48,479 nt of DNA, taken from contig JAQCJC010000005.1 in the NCBI GenBank assembly GCA_027593245.1, positions 1 to 48,479 of the forward strand, written 5' to 3'. The notes beneath the pieces are model-generated. The model was not told the DNA's origin. It did not search any database and saw nothing but the letters and a program-made list of their open reading frames with translations. The position numbers were made by a program, and so were the translations under genes. Source of the DNA: Bacteroidota bacterium (GTDB lineage: Bacteria > Bacteroidota > Bacteroidia > Flavobacteriales > Flavobacteriaceae). This document shows, one piece after another, positions 6,895-16,870 of the stretch (positions are counted from its first letter, which is position 1; every line of letters starts with the position of its first letter).

Positions 6895-8694
6895 ATGAAG
6901 CCATTTATTTGTTTGTTTTTTGGAATGTTTAATCTGCTTTTATGTGCCCAAACAGATTTTGATTTGGCCGAAAATTACTATGATAAAGGCGAGTTTGAAA
7001 AAGCACTTTTTATCTATCAAAAACTCCATAAGGAAGCGCCATCAAATTCAAATTTAGTTTTTAGAATAATAGAAATACAACAAGAATTACAGCATTTTGA
7101 AGAAGCAAATGCATTAATAAAGCATCAACTGAGTCTTAGAAACAACCCACAGATGCTTGTGGAAATGGGCTATAATTTTCAGTTACAAAACAAATTAGAA
7201 CAAGCCAGTGTATACTTTAAAAAAGCCATTGCTACTGCAGAAACTACACCAGCTTACAGTTACTCCATAGCACTTCGATTCGAAGAGCACAGTCTTGTTG
7301 ATGAGGCCATTGAAGTTTATAAATTGGTAATAAATCAAACCAATAACACGAGTTATGAATACCGCCTTGCGGGCTTGTATGCACAGAAAAAAGATGTTCA
7401 AAACATGTTTTTGAGTTATTTGAATTTTACTGAAAACAACCCCACTTTTCTTTCTCAAGTATACCGTCTATTCGATGATTATATCTCAGAAAACCCAGAT
7501 GCTGAATACAACCAAATATTAAGAAAAATCCTTCTGAAGAAACTGCACACCTCGCCATCTATTTTTTGGAGTCAAATGTTGAGTTGGTTGTACACTCAGC
7601 AAAAAGATTACCAAAAAGCATTAGTGCAAGAAAAGTCCATCTTTAGACGTAACCCAAGCAGTCTTCAAGGGGTAATCAATGTGGGCTTTAGAGCAAAATC
7701 AGATCAAGTATTTGAAGTTACTGTTGATGCTTTTGAGTTTATTATTCAAAATGCTCAGGACAGCAAACTTTCGATTGAAGCGCATAGGCAGTTAATCGAA
7801 CTTGAATTGTTCCAGTCTAGTCCCCAGGATTTAAAACAAATTCAGTCAAAGTACAATACCCTATTTGAAATTTACGGCCGGTCCTCAGAAACCCTAGCAC
7901 TTCAATTGTCTTATGCTGACTTTTTGGCTTTATATCTTCATAATTACCCTGAGGCAATTAGTTTTTTAAAGACTGCAATCAATACTCAGCTGTCTGCGAA
8001 TGAGTTGGGGCGCATCAAATTAAAATTGGCTGATGTTCTTATAATCGATGAGCAGTTCAACAAAGCTCTTCTGTATTACGCTCAAGTTTATACTACCCTC
8101 AGAAACAGCCCTTTGGCTCAAGAAGCCCGTTTCAAATCTGCAAAGGCAAGCTACTATTCAGGAGATTTTGAATGGGCTGAATCCCAATTAAAGGTTCTGA
8201 AATCTTCGACTTCGCAGCTTATTGCCAACGATGCACTTGAACTAAAGCTTCTGATTACTGATCACAAATTTGGAGACAGTTTGCAGTCGCCTCTACGCCA
8301 ATACGCTAAGGCAGACTTGTTAAATCACCAAAATAAAAAAATAGAGGCTATTGAGGTACTCAATAGATTAATCCTAGAACACAGTACCCACGCCATTGTT
8401 GATCAGGCTTTATTGTTTCAAGCAAAATTGTTTGAACAAAACAGCCAATTCACTAATGCCTCTGAAAATTATCTGAGAATTATCACTGATTTTTCTTCTG
8501 AAATTTTAACTGATGATGCCCTTTATGCAATGGCCCAACTACTTCGAACTAAACTCAGTCAAGATGAAAAAGCAATGCTGTTTTACGAAAAAATTATATT
8601 TAATCACCCGGATAGCATTCATTTTGTAGACTCCAATAAACATTACCGAAGCTTGAGGGATAAATACCAAAAGCAAACAACTATAGATTTATGA
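6895..8694 (+). CDS. Exported tetratricopeptide-repeat protein
   Basis: 599 residues starting with a signal peptide (MKPFICLFFGMFNLLLCAQ), probably cleaved after AQ. The remainder is helical TPR-type repeats: AENYYDKGEFEKALFIYQKL at 25-45 is a clean TPR, and later copies such as ALLYYAQVYTTL and AMLFYEKIIFNHP resemble the BamD/YbgF style. It is probably a periplasmic scaffold. It starts 51 bases after serS, and its stop overlaps the next start by 4 bases (ATGA), so it heads or joins the DUF4286-rsmA-mgtE run. The partner is unknown. A lipobox is not convincing because the residue before Cys17 is Leu. Confidence 0.85.
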   Translation: MKPFICLFFGMFNLLLCAQTDFDLAENYYDKGEFEKALFIYQKLHKEAPSNSNLVFRIIEIQQELQHFEEANALIKHQLSLRNNPQMLVEMGYNFQLQNKLEQASVYFKKAIATAETTPAYSYSIALRFEEHSLVDEAIEVYKLVINQTNNTSYEYRLAGLYAQKKDVQNMFLSYLNFTENNPTFLSQVYRLFDDYISENPDAEYNQILRKILLKKLHTSPSIFWSQMLSWLYTQQKDYQKALVQEKSIFRRNPSSLQGVINVGFRAKSDQVFEVTVDAFEFIIQNAQDSKLSIEAHRQLIELELFQSSPQDLKQIQSKYNTLFEIYGRSSETLALQLSYADFLALYLHNYPEAISFLKTAINTQLSANELGRIKLKLADVLIIDEQFNKALLYYAQVYTTLRNSPLAQEARFKSAKASYYSGDFEWAESQLKVLKSSTSQLIANDALELKLLITDHKFGDSLQSPLRQYAKADLLNHQNKKIEAIEVLNRLILEHSTHAIVDQALLFQAKLFEQNSQFTNASENYLRIITDFSSEILTDDALYAMAQLLRTKLSQDEKAMLFYEKIIFNHPDSIHFVDSNKHYRSLRDKYQKQTTIDL

Positions 8695-9014
8695 TCATTT
8701 ACAATGTTACCATCAACATAGAAGATTCAGTTCATTCTGAATGGCTAAAATGGATGAAAGATCACATTCCTCAAGTGCTTGCCACAGGCTTATTTTCAAA
8801 AGCATTATTTACAAAAGTATTGGTTGAGGAAGAGATGGGCGGAACAACTTATTCTGTACAATACTATGCTTATTCTAAAAGTGCTTTAGTGCAGTATTAT
8901 AAAGAATATGCACAACAGTTGCAAGCCGATGGAATGAATCGTTTTGGAAATAAAATGCTGGCTTTTCGCACTGAACTTGAATTGGTGGACGAATTTAAAG
9001 TAACTAAAGATTGA
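8691..9014 (+). CDS. DUF4286 family protein
   Basis: 107 residues, recognised by [22 protein letters not shown], the central [11 protein letters not shown] and [20 protein letters not shown]. This is a small cytoplasmic alpha/beta (ferredoxin-like) protein of Bacteroidota with no established function. It overlaps the TPR gene by 4 bases and rsmA by 1 base, a translationally coupled arrangement that I recall as conserved in Flavobacteriia. Coupling to rsmA may hint at a role near ribosome assembly, but that is inference. Confidence 0.88.
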   Translation: MIIYNVTINIEDSVHSEWLKWMKDHIPQVLATGLFSKALFTKVLVEEEMGGTTYSVQYYAYSKSALVQYYKEYAQQLQADGMNRFGNKMLAFRTELELVDEFKVTKD

Positions 9015-9796
9015 TGAGCGTAAAACCAAAAAAGCATTTAGGACAACATTTTTTAAATGATGAATCTGTTGCTCGAAGCATAGCGGATACTCTCACGCTC
9101 AAAGGCTATGATAATGTATTGGAAATAGGCCCAGGCATGGGTGTTTTGACTAAATACTTATTGGCGAAGCCTACAACAACTTATGTGATTGAAATTGATG
9201 AAGAATCGGCTTCTTACCTTCAAACGCACTACCTACAGCTCTCTGACCGCATTATTAAAGAAGATGTATTAAAGTATGATTTTTCTAAAGTTTTTGCTGA
9301 AGAGTCCTTTGCCATCATTGGAAATTTCCCCTACAATATTTCATCTCAAATCGTATTTAAAATGTTAGAAAACCGACCTCAAATTCCGGAGTTTTCAGGG
9401 ATGTTTCAAAAGGAAGTTGCACAGCGAATTTGTGATAAAGGTGGAAGTAAGACCTATGGTATTTTATCGGTTTTAGTACAAGCGTTTTATAATGCAGAAT
9501 ATTTATTTACAGTCCCGCCATCTGTTTTCAATCCGCCACCAAAAGTAGATTCAGGTGTTCTTCGTCTTACACGAAAAAAAGATTTTGAGCTTCCGTGTAA
9601 TGAAAAACTATTCTTTTCGGTAGTAAAAAGTGCTTTTCAACAACGCCGTAAAACGCTTAGAAATAGTTTAAAAGGCTTTAATTTGTCGGAAAATTTAAAA
9701 GCAAATACTATCTTTGGCAAACGTCCAGAGCAGTTGTCTGTTGATGCATTTATAGAATTGACAACAGCAATAGAAATGGATCATAAATTTGAATAA
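9014..9796 (+). CDS. rsmA: 16S rRNA (adenine1518/1519-N6)-dimethyltransferase
   Basis: KsgA/RsmA dimethylates two adenines in helix 45 of 16S rRNA late in 30S assembly, using S-adenosylmethionine. 260 residues. Motifs: [11 protein letters not shown] at the N-terminus, SAM motif I EIGPGMG (37-43), acidic IEIDEE, and catalytic NFPY (104-107; NLPY in many homologues). The C-terminal helical domain has [15 protein letters not shown] chose the ATG at 9014, which overlaps the DUF4286 stop as TGATG; the TTG one codon earlier is possible but unnecessary. Confidence 0.97.
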   Translation: MSVKPKKHLGQHFLNDESVARSIADTLTLKGYDNVLEIGPGMGVLTKYLLAKPTTTYVIEIDEESASYLQTHYLQLSDRIIKEDVLKYDFSKVFAEESFAIIGNFPYNISSQIVFKMLENRPQIPEFSGMFQKEVAQRICDKGGSKTYGILSVLVQAFYNAEYLFTVPPSVFNPPPKVDSGVLRLTRKKDFELPCNEKLFFSVVKSAFQQRRKTLRNSLKGFNLSENLKANTIFGKRPEQLSVDAFIELTTAIEMDHKFE

Positions 9797-9798
9797 GC

Positions 9799-11169
9799 GT
9801 GAAAACGTCTAAAGAGCATATCCCTTTTGAGATTACAGCAGCTTTATTGGCAGCTATTGAATTGGACATCAAAAATAGAAATGATGGCCCGCTTCAGGAG
9901 CAATTCAATGAGCTGCACTATGCCGACATTGCCGAAATTTTAGACGATTTAACTCTAGATCAAGCCACTTATATCATCAAGTTATTGGATAGTGAAACGA
10001 CTTCCGACGTACTTGCAGAACTTGAAGAAGACGTTCGTGAGAAAGTATTTCAAAATCTTTCCGTAAAGGAAATTGCTAAGGAAGTTAAGGAATTAGATAC
10101 CGATGATGCTGCAGATTTACTGTCTGAGCTATCTCCTGAGCGTAAACAAAAAGTTATTGAGCAAATTGACGACAAAGAACTGGTCGCAGACATCAATGAG
10201 CTCCTCGAGTATGATAAAAACACTGCTGGTGGTTTGATGGCGAAGGAACTTGTAAAGGTTTATGAAACTTGGACTGTTGCGGGTTGTCTTAGAAAAATTC
10301 GTGCCCAAGCCGAAAATGTTAAAAGAGTACATTCTATTTATGTGGTAACCAAAGAAGAAAAACTTATTGGGCGCTTATCTCTAAAAGATTTGTTGATTGC
10401 CAAAAATGAAACAAAAATAAGTGCTATATATATACCAAAAGTTGATTCTGTTCATGTACACGATGATGATGAGGATGTGGCGCGTCTAATGGCCAAGTAC
10501 GATTTGGAAGCTGTTCCAGTGGTCGATGACAAAAAAACCTTGTTGGGCCGCATCACCATCGACGATATTGTGGATGTTATCAAAGAAGAAGCTGAAAAAG
10601 ATTACCAATTAGCGGCGGGTATTACACAAGATGTGGATGCAGAGGATAGTATTTTTGCACTCACAAAGGCCCGTTTACCATGGTTGTTTTTGGGTCTTAT
10701 TGGCGGGGTTGGAGCCGCTGTAATAATGGGGACTTTTGATACTATAATTGAAGATTATCCTCTTATTTTATTATTCACTCCACTTATTGCTGCAATGGCT
10801 GGTAATGTAGGGGTGCAGTCGAGCGCTATCATCGTTCAAGGTTTAGCCAATGACGACATCAAAGGGAGTATCAACAATCGATTAATTAAAGAAATGTTAT
10901 TGGCCGCTTTCAATGGTATTGTCTTAGCCCTATTTCTTTTTGCTTTTATTTGGGCATGGCAACAAGATATTCAAACTGCATTAGCTGTATCGGTTTCATT
11001 GGTAGCTGTTATAATTGTTGCCGGAATTGTAGGGACTTTTATTCCTTTGTTTTTACACAAAAGAGGTATCGATCCAGCAATTGCTACTGGTCCTTTTATC
11101 ACTACCAGCAATGATATTTTTGGTATTTTGATTTATTTCATCATCGCTAAATTCATTTTAAACATTTAA
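9799..11169 (+). CDS. mgtE: Magnesium transporter MgtE
   Basis: Inner-membrane Mg2+ channel gated by cytosolic Mg2+. 456 residues. The N-terminal superhelical domain (about 20-130) includes HYADIAEILDDL and DDAADLLSELSPE. A CBS pair follows (about 135-255), with YDLEAVPVVDDKKTLLGRITIDDI. The membrane part begins near 285 with LPWLFLGLIGGVGAAVIMG and includes the conserved pore region PLIAAMAGNVGVQSSAIIVQGLA. The start is GTG at 9799, two bases after the rsmA stop, so it is translationally coupled. The hydroxyacid dehydrogenase follows after one base. Confidence 0.97.
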   Translation: MKTSKEHIPFEITAALLAAIELDIKNRNDGPLQEQFNELHYADIAEILDDLTLDQATYIIKLLDSETTSDVLAELEEDVREKVFQNLSVKEIAKEVKELDTDDAADLLSELSPERKQKVIEQIDDKELVADINELLEYDKNTAGGLMAKELVKVYETWTVAGCLRKIRAQAENVKRVHSIYVVTKEEKLIGRLSLKDLLIAKNETKISAIYIPKVDSVHVHDDDEDVARLMAKYDLEAVPVVDDKKTLLGRITIDDIVDVIKEEAEKDYQLAAGITQDVDAEDSIFALTKARLPWLFLGLIGGVGAAVIMGTFDTIIEDYPLILLFTPLIAAMAGNVGVQSSAIIVQGLANDDIKGSINNRLIKEMLLAAFNGIVLALFLFAFIWAWQQDIQTALAVSVSLVAVIIVAGIVGTFIPLFLHKRGIDPAIATGPFITTSNDIFGILIYFIIAKFILNI

Positions 11170-11170
11170 C

Positions 11171-12115
11171 ATGAATATCCTTCATGTGGATACCAACCAT
11201 CCGTTACTGATTGAACAATTGGCCACTCTTGGTCATGTAAATCATGAGGATCTTAAGAGTACAAAAGCCCAGATCCAAAAAAAAATTGCCCAGTATGAAG
11301 GCCTTGTCATTAGAAGTCGTTTTTCTATTGATAAATCTTTTTTAGACCACGCTATAAATTTGAAATTTATAGGACGAGTAGGGGCTGGTTTAGAAAATAT
11401 TGATGTGGACTATGCCGCTCAAAAAGGCATTCATTTGATTGCTGCACCAGAGGGCAATCGCAATGCTGTAGGCGAGCATGCATTAGGAATGTTATTGTCT
11501 TTATTTAACAAATTAAATCAAGCCGATCAAGAAGTACGCCAAGGGCTGTGGCAGCGCGAACCTAATAGGGGTATAGAGTTGGACGGCAAAACCATTGGAA
11601 TTATAGGATACGGACATATGGGCAAAGCTTTTGCTAAAAAGTTGAAAGGATTTGAAGTTGAGGTTTTATGTTATGATATAAAATCCAATGTTGGTGATGA
11701 TAATGCGAAACAAGTTGCACTAGAAGAATTTCAAAAAAGGGTAGAGGTTGTGAGTTTACATACCCCACAAACCCCACGTACAATAGGGATGATCGACAGA
11801 GAATTTATTCAAAAATTTACGCATCCTTTTTGGCTCATCAATACCGCTCGAGGTAAAAGTGTAGTTGCCAAAGATTTAGTGGCAGCTTTAGAATCTGGAC
11901 ACATTTTAGGTGCGGGATTGGATGTGTTAGAATATGAAAAAAGCTCCTTTGAAAGCTTATTTAATGAAGACAATATACCCCAAGCTTTACAGGATTTGAT
12001 GCAATTCAAACAAGTACTATTATCTCCACATGTTGCGGGCTGGACCACAGAAAGCCACCGAAAATTAGCCCTAACTATTGTAGCTAAAGTTAAGGAGATT
12101 TTTCAGCATGTATAG
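11171..12115 (+). CDS. D-2-hydroxyacid dehydrogenase (SerA-like)
   Basis: 314 residues with the NAD-binding Rossmann motif GIIGYGHMG (143-151) and the catalytic set: Arg in INTARG, Glu within the GLDVLEYE region, and His in LSPHVAGWT. The substrate-binding part has RSRFSIDKSF and GRVGAGLENID. The family includes 3-phosphoglycerate, glycerate and lactate dehydrogenases. There is no C-terminal ACT domain, so it may be a short phosphoglycerate dehydrogenase or another 2-hydroxyacid enzyme. It is coupled to mgtE by a one-base gap; no metabolic link is evident from that. Confidence 0.9.
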   Translation: MNILHVDTNHPLLIEQLATLGHVNHEDLKSTKAQIQKKIAQYEGLVIRSRFSIDKSFLDHAINLKFIGRVGAGLENIDVDYAAQKGIHLIAAPEGNRNAVGEHALGMLLSLFNKLNQADQEVRQGLWQREPNRGIELDGKTIGIIGYGHMGKAFAKKLKGFEVEVLCYDIKSNVGDDNAKQVALEEFQKRVEVVSLHTPQTPRTIGMIDREFIQKFTHPFWLINTARGKSVVAKDLVAALESGHILGAGLDVLEYEKSSFESLFNEDNIPQALQDLMQFKQVLLSPHVAGWTTESHRKLALTIVAKVKEIFQHV

Positions 12116-12130
12116 TTCTGTTAAATTCAG

Positions 12131-13942
12131 TTACTCTCGCTCAGCTTGAGGGCCAAACTTACTTTCCAGTTCCGCTTGAAATTCTTCCATGACTGGACGT
12201 ACCGTACTTTCGGGTAGATCAGAAATACGGATGTACATTAACCCATCAATAGCATCGTTAAAAAGCGGATCTACATTAAATGCAATAAGCCGTGCATTTT
12301 GTTTGATGTATTTTTTAAGTAATACAGGAAGGCGCAATGCACCAGGCTCAATTTCATCGATTATTTTATCAAACTTATTTAAATCGGCCTCCGTAGCATC
12401 GAATACAAAATCTTTATCGGTGTCTTTAAGTTTAACTTTAAATTCTTTTTTGGGGTGTACATACTGCGCCAAATAAGGATCATAGTAATGCGACTTCATA
12501 AACTCAATCATAAGCGATTTTGAAAAATTTGAAAAGCGGTTACTTATACTTACGCCTCCTATAAGGTATTTGTGGTTTGGGAAGCGTAAGGTAGTATGCA
12601 CAATTCCTTTCCAAAGCAGAAATAAGGGCATGGGTCTTTGTTGGTATTTCTTGATGATAAACGCTCTACCAAGTTCTATAGAATGACTCATCATTTTGTG
12701 AAGTTCGGGCTCAAATCGAAACAAGTCTTGAAGATAAAACCCATTGATGCCATAGGCTTCATACACATCCCTGCCAAGCCCCATACGATAAGCACCAACC
12801 AAGCACTCCGCTTCTCTATCCCACAAAAACATATGGTGGTAGTAACGGTCAAATTTATCCAAATCAATCGCCTTGTTGGTCCCTTCACCAATTTCTCTAA
12901 ATGTAATTTCGCGCAGTCGGCCAATCTCTATTAATATATTGGGAATATTTGCTGCAGGTGCTAAGTATACCTCGTAATTTTTGCTCTCCAATAAGCGATA
13001 ATCTTTGGTACGTAAATCTTCTACTTCAGACCGCATCAGAAGACCATCAACAGGCGTGATGATTTTTTTTGGTGATTTTTTGATTTTAATATTAGAGGAA
13101 ATATTTTTTAAAATTTTTGGCCGTTCAAATACATTCGAAAGCATGTATGTTTTTTTGCGGATAAAACTTGAAAATTCTTCTAAAGTTTGCTGTTGCTGTT
13201 GTTCTTTGACAGAGATAGGTCGTCCTATACGCACCTTAATGACTCTGTGTTTTTGTGTGAGCAATTCGGAAGGTAATTTTGCTGTTCTTAGGGTATCACT
13301 TATTTTTGATAGGCGGTAAAATAAGGGGCTGTTTTTCGCATGAAAATAAATAGGCACAACAGGGACTTCTGCTTTTTTAACCAGTTTCATTGCGGCTGCT
13401 TCCCAAGGCCTGTCTACCAATAGTTTACCATCGCGGTACGTTGACACTTCTCCTGCTGGAAAAATTCCAAGGGGGTGCCCTTCTTTCAAATGCGTCAAGG
13501 CATTTTTGAATCCTACAACACTAGAACGCACATCTTTTCGATTTTCGAACGGATTTACGGGCATGATGTAGGGAATCAAGGGTTCTATTCTATGCAATAT
13601 GAAATTTGCGATAATTTTAAAATCTTTGCGCTCTTCCAGCATCAGCTTTAGTAACAAAACACCATCAATTCCCCCCAAAGGATGGTTGGAAATAGTCACA
13701 TAGGCACCGTCTTTAGGTAAGCGTTTAAGGTCTTCTTCTGGAATGTCAAATTTGATTTGAAAATCATTCAAAAGTGCATTTAAAAAATCAAGATCAGACA
13801 AGTGTTTGTTGCGGTTGTAGATTCTATTGATGGTCGATATTTTGAGAACTTTCATCAATATCCAGCCACAAAACGTTCCAACAAATCCGTAGCGTTCTAA
13901 TTTGATGGCTTTTGCAATTTCTTTGGCAGAAACTATACTCAT
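12131..13942 (-). CDS. Bifunctional acyltransferase (OlsF-like aminolipid synthase)
   Basis: 603 residues, two fused acyltransferase domains. The N-terminal half (about 75-280) is PlsC-like, with NHPLGGIDG at 86-94 as the catalytic His/Asp motif (HX5D rather than the usual HX4D) and FPAGEVSTY. The C-terminal half (about 325-520) is the hemolysin/GNAT-type domain with REITFREIGEG, DLDKFDRYYHHMFLWD and GAYRMGLG. Proteins with this order (OlsF type, described from Flavobacterium johnsoniae and Serratia) make ornithine lipids: the C-terminal domain N-acylates the amino acid and the N-terminal domain O-acylates the 3-hydroxy fatty acid. Ornithine, glycine or another amino acid cannot be chosen from sequence. 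Inner-membrane associated. Last gene of the GNAT-lysC run, 6 bases after lysC. Confidence 0.85.
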   Translation of the reverse strand: MSIVSAKEIAKAIKLERYGFVGTFCGWILMKVLKISTINRIYNRNKHLSDLDFLNALLNDFQIKFDIPEEDLKRLPKDGAYVTISNHPLGGIDGVLLLKLMLEERKDFKIIANFILHRIEPLIPYIMPVNPFENRKDVRSSVVGFKNALTHLKEGHPLGIFPAGEVSTYRDGKLLVDRPWEAAAMKLVKKAEVPVVPIYFHAKNSPLFYRLSKISDTLRTAKLPSELLTQKHRVIKVRIGRPISVKEQQQQQTLEEFSSFIRKKTYMLSNVFERPKILKNISSNIKIKKSPKKIITPVDGLLMRSEVEDLRTKDYRLLESKNYEVYLAPAANIPNILIEIGRLREITFREIGEGTNKAIDLDKFDRYYHHMFLWDREAECLVGAYRMGLGRDVYEAYGINGFYLQDLFRFEPELHKMMSHSIELGRAFIIKKYQQRPMPLFLLWKGIVHTTLRFPNHKYLIGGVSISNRFSNFSKSLMIEFMKSHYYDPYLAQYVHPKKEFKVKLKDTDKDFVFDATEADLNKFDKIIDEIEPGALRLPVLLKKYIKQNARLIAFNVDPLFNDAIDGLMYIRISDLPESTVRPVMEEFQAELESKFGPQAERE

Positions 13943-13948
13943 GTAGGT

Positions 13949-15199
13949 TTATTTAGTTATTATTTGAACAGTTTTTGGGGTAATTTGTTTCATTAATACG
14001 GTCTTATTTTTTTGAATTTCTTCAATTGCATCTGTTGTATAGTGACGAATGGTGTAGAGGTCAACAGATTTGTCAAGACGCACGTTATATTTGGCTTTGA
14101 GTTGTAAAATAAGGGGCTCCAAATGATTGTAGCTATTTTCAATACAGACCGAAAAGCTAATAGCTGAATTCTGAATTGAACGCACTTTCATTTTATATAA
14201 ATGCAACAATTTAAAAATATGACTGATGTTTTCCTCAACGATGTACGAAAAGTCCAATGAAGAAACGGTAATCAATATTTGATCCTTCCTTAAAATATAG
14301 CAAGGGACGTTAGGCGACAAATCCAAAGATTTACCAACTTTAGTTCCCTTGTTTTTTGGCTTTAAAAAGCACTTAACATAAAGAGGGATTTCTTTCTGTT
14401 GAAGCGGTTGGAGTGTTTTTGGATGGATGACTGAAGCGCCGTAGTACGACAACTCAATTGCTTCTTCGTATGATAGCGAATCAAGTAAAGTTGGGTTTTC
14501 AAAAAAGCGGGGATCGGCATTAAGTACACCGGGTACATCTTTCCATATGGTAACGCTTTTTGCATTTAAACAAAATGCGAAAATGGCTGCAGTGTAATCG
14601 CTACCCTCTCTGCCCAATGTAGTGGTAAAGTTGTTGCCATCACTGCCTAAAAAACCTTGGGTTATATGTAGTGCATTCTCGTCTATAGCCTCTGAAATTT
14701 TAGACTGTGTTAGTGTCCATTCTACTTTTGCGTTTCGGTAGTAGTTATTTGTTTTAATGAGTTCTCGTACATCCAGCCACTTGTTTTTAATCCCTTTATG
14801 ATTAAGATAGTAGCTAACAATAGTAGTGGAGATTAATTCACCAAAACCTATGGTTTGGTCGTAAACAAAACTATAATCTGGCGATTTATTTCGGTCAAAA
14901 AACTCCGCTAATTCACGAAAAAGCGCTGTTACAACCTTGAATACTTCATGAGATTCATTTTCAAATAATTCTAGTAAAATCCCATTGTGGTATTTTTTAA
15001 CATCCTGAATACTACTTTGCAATTCGTGTTTTGAATTGAAGTAATGCTCGATGACTTTTTCTAGTGCATTGGTTGTTTTTCCCATCGCTGAAATAACAAT
15101 GAGCGTTTTCTCAGTCCTAACACTCTGAAGTACTTTTTCTAGATTCCGAACGCTATCTGCATCTCTGACAGAAGCGCCTCCAAATTTTAAGATTTGCAT
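13949..15199 (-). CDS. lysC: Aspartate kinase
   Basis: Phosphorylates aspartate, the first step to lysine/diaminopimelate, threonine and methionine. 416 residues, monofunctional. Kinase motifs: KFGGASV at 5-11, TTLGREGSDYTAA, and VPGVLNADPRFFENP followed by SYYGASVIHPKTLQP. The last about 130 residues correspond to the regulatory ACT region but look divergent (VSSLDFSYIVEENI). No homoserine dehydrogenase domain is fused. It overlaps the upstream GNAT gene by 13 bases and is followed by the acyltransferase gene after 6 bases. Confidence 0.95.
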   Translation of the reverse strand: MQILKFGGASVRDADSVRNLEKVLQSVRTEKTLIVISAMGKTTNALEKVIEHYFNSKHELQSSIQDVKKYHNGILLELFENESHEVFKVVTALFRELAEFFDRNKSPDYSFVYDQTIGFGELISTTIVSYYLNHKGIKNKWLDVRELIKTNNYYRNAKVEWTLTQSKISEAIDENALHITQGFLGSDGNNFTTTLGREGSDYTAAIFAFCLNAKSVTIWKDVPGVLNADPRFFENPTLLDSLSYEEAIELSYYGASVIHPKTLQPLQQKEIPLYVKCFLKPKNKGTKVGKSLDLSPNVPCYILRKDQILITVSSLDFSYIVEENISHIFKLLHLYKMKVRSIQNSAISFSVCIENSYNHLEPLILQLKAKYNVRLDKSVDLYTIRHYTTDAIEEIQKNKTVLMKQITPKTVQIITK

Positions 15200-15681
15200 G
15201 GGCTCAATTTAGATAAATATTTTTTTATACCTTCTTCATTTAGGTGAACTACATCCCAATCGCGTTTGACGTCTGCTCCTTTTGCTTCATAAAATTTTAT
15301 TGCTGGTGTATTCCAGTCGAGAACTTCCCAACTTACGCGTTTTACCTTCAAATCACTTGCATGCTTAACAACTCGGTCTAACAATGCTGAGCCGATACCT
15401 TTCCCACGCATATTTTTAGAAACAATTAAATCTTCCAAGTGCAACACACGCCCTTTCCATGTTGAAAATCGGGTATAAACCAATGCGATGCCAACAATAT
15501 CATTGGCTGCTTCTGCAACAAAACAATCAAAATCTGAAGATGAACCAATTCCGTGTTGGATAAGGTCATCGACCGAAATTTCGACGGCTAAGGGTTCTTT
15601 TTCAAATATGGCAAGTTCAACAATCAAGTCCAAAACTTTGGACATATCTGTTGTTTTAGCTTTTCGTATTAAAAATTCCAT
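15187..15681 (-). CDS. GNAT family N-acetyltransferase
   Basis: 164 residues, a single acetyltransferase domain. The acetyl-CoA loop is MRGKGIGSALLDRV, preceded by the VLHLEDLIVSKN strand and followed by VSWEVLDWNTPAIKFYEAKGAD, all typical of the spermidine/diamine-type GNAT subgroup. The acceptor could be a polyamine, amino acid or small amine; this is not resolvable here. It heads the minus-strand run with lysC (13-base overlap). An exact TAnnTTTG box lies 19 bases upstream. Confidence 0.9.
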   Translation of the reverse strand: MEFLIRKAKTTDMSKVLDLIVELAIFEKEPLAVEISVDDLIQHGIGSSSDFDCFVAEAANDIVGIALVYTRFSTWKGRVLHLEDLIVSKNMRGKGIGSALLDRVVKHASDLKVKRVSWEVLDWNTPAIKFYEAKGADVKRDWDVVHLNEEGIKKYLSKLSPCKS

Positions 15682-15700
15682 TTGTTGTGTTCTTCAGGGT

Positions 15701-15708
15701 CAAAGATA
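15701..15708 (-). promoter_or_regulatory. -7 element of the GNAT-lysC-acyltransferase run
   Basis: On the minus strand TATCTTTG fits TAnnTTTG and lies 19 bases before the start codon. No TTTG at the -33 distance. Confidence 0.45.
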
Positions 15709-15752
15709 CTCAAATGACTTTTATTTTTGAGGAATTAATTAGTTACGAAAAC

Positions 15753-15783
15753 GTTGTAGTTGTTTAAAAATATTAGATATTTG
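15753..15783 (+). promoter_or_regulatory. Promoter of fbp
   Basis: GTTG (15753-15756), exactly 19 bases, then GATATTTG (15776-15783): one mismatch in each box to TTTG-N19-TAnnTTTG. The -7 box ends 17 bases before the fbp ATG. Confidence 0.5.
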
Positions 15784-15800
15784 CAGTAAATTTCCTTTAA

Positions 15801-16811
15801 ATGTCTCAAAAAATCCAAACACTAGGTGAATTTATCATTGAACATCAATCTTCGTTTAGGTATTCCTCAGGCGAATTATCGCGGCTTATCAATTCTATTC
15901 GTCTAGCGGCAAAAGTAGTTAATCACGAAGTTAATAAAGCGGGTTTGGTTGATATTTTAGGAACAGCAGGTGACACCAATACGCAAGGCGAGAACCAACA
16001 GAAATTGGATGTTTATGCCAATGAAAAGTTTATTCAAATGCTCACCAACAGAAACATTGTTTGTGGAATCGCAAGTGAGGAAGAGGATGATTTTATTTCC
16101 ATAAATAGTAACGACAACAACAACCAGAACAAATATGTAGTGTTAATTGATCCCTTGGATGGTTCTTCCAACATTGATGTGAACGTCTCCGTGGGGACTA
16201 TTTTTTCAATTTATCGCCGCGTGACTCCGATTGGAAGTCCAGTTGGTTTGGATGATTTTTTACAAAAGGGTGACGAACAAGTAGCTGCAGGTTACATCAT
16301 TTATGGAACCTCTACCATGCTTGTGTACACAACTGGTCATGGTGTAAATGGATTTACCTTAAACCCAGCAATCGGCACATTTTATTTGTCACATCCCGAT
16401 ATGACTTTTCCAAAAAAAGGACAAATTTATTCAGTCAATGAAGGTAATTACGTGCATTTCCCCCAAGGAATAAAAGACTACATAAAATATTGTCAACAGC
16501 AAGACGACGACCGTCCTTATACCTCCAGATACATAGGATCTTTAGTTTCAGATTTCCATCGAAATATGATCAAAGGGGGTATTTATTTGTATCCCCAAAG
16601 TGCAGCCTATCCAAATGGTAAATTACGCTTACTGTACGAATGCAACCCAATTGCTTTTTTAGCGGAGCAAGCCAATGGAAAAGCGAGCTGTGGAACTCAG
16701 CGAATACTTGAAGTTTTACCCAAAACTCTTCATCAACGAAGTCCCTTTATTTGTGGCAGTGCACTTATGGTTGAGGATGTTGAAGCTTTTTTACATGCAG
16801 CAAACAAATGA
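15801..16811 (+). CDS. fbp: Fructose-1,6-bisphosphatase, class I
   Basis: Gluconeogenic enzyme hydrolysing fructose 1,6-bisphosphate to fructose 6-phosphate with Mg2+. 336 residues, normal. Metal-site motif [15 protein letters not shown], an upstream acidic SEEEDD, a substrate-site segment [21 protein letters not shown] and the C-terminal [11 protein letters not shown]. Monocistronic in appearance, with its own promoter and divergent from the GNAT-lysC run. Confidence 0.97.
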   Translation: MSQKIQTLGEFIIEHQSSFRYSSGELSRLINSIRLAAKVVNHEVNKAGLVDILGTAGDTNTQGENQQKLDVYANEKFIQMLTNRNIVCGIASEEEDDFISINSNDNNNQNKYVVLIDPLDGSSNIDVNVSVGTIFSIYRRVTPIGSPVGLDDFLQKGDEQVAAGYIIYGTSTMLVYTTGHGVNGFTLNPAIGTFYLSHPDMTFPKKGQIYSVNEGNYVHFPQGIKDYIKYCQQQDDDRPYTSRYIGSLVSDFHRNMIKGGIYLYPQSAAYPNGKLRLLYECNPIAFLAEQANGKASCGTQRILEVLPKTLHQRSPFICGSALMVEDVEAFLHAANK

Positions 16812-16845
16812 TTCAAAGAGGTTAGTTGGTCTGATTTGAAGATTG

Positions 16846-16853
16846 TACCTTTG
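16846..16853 (+). promoter_or_regulatory. -7 element of era
   Basis: TACCTTTG fits TAnnTTTG and ends 17 bases before the era ATG. A possible -33 GTTG lies at 16825-16828 (17-base spacer). Confidence 0.5.
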
Positions 16854-16870
16854 TCCTAAAGACATTATAA

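Noticed and set aside
12116-12130. Terminator between the hydroxyacid dehydrogenase and acyltransferase genes
   Set aside because: Only 15 bases and no stem-loop seen.
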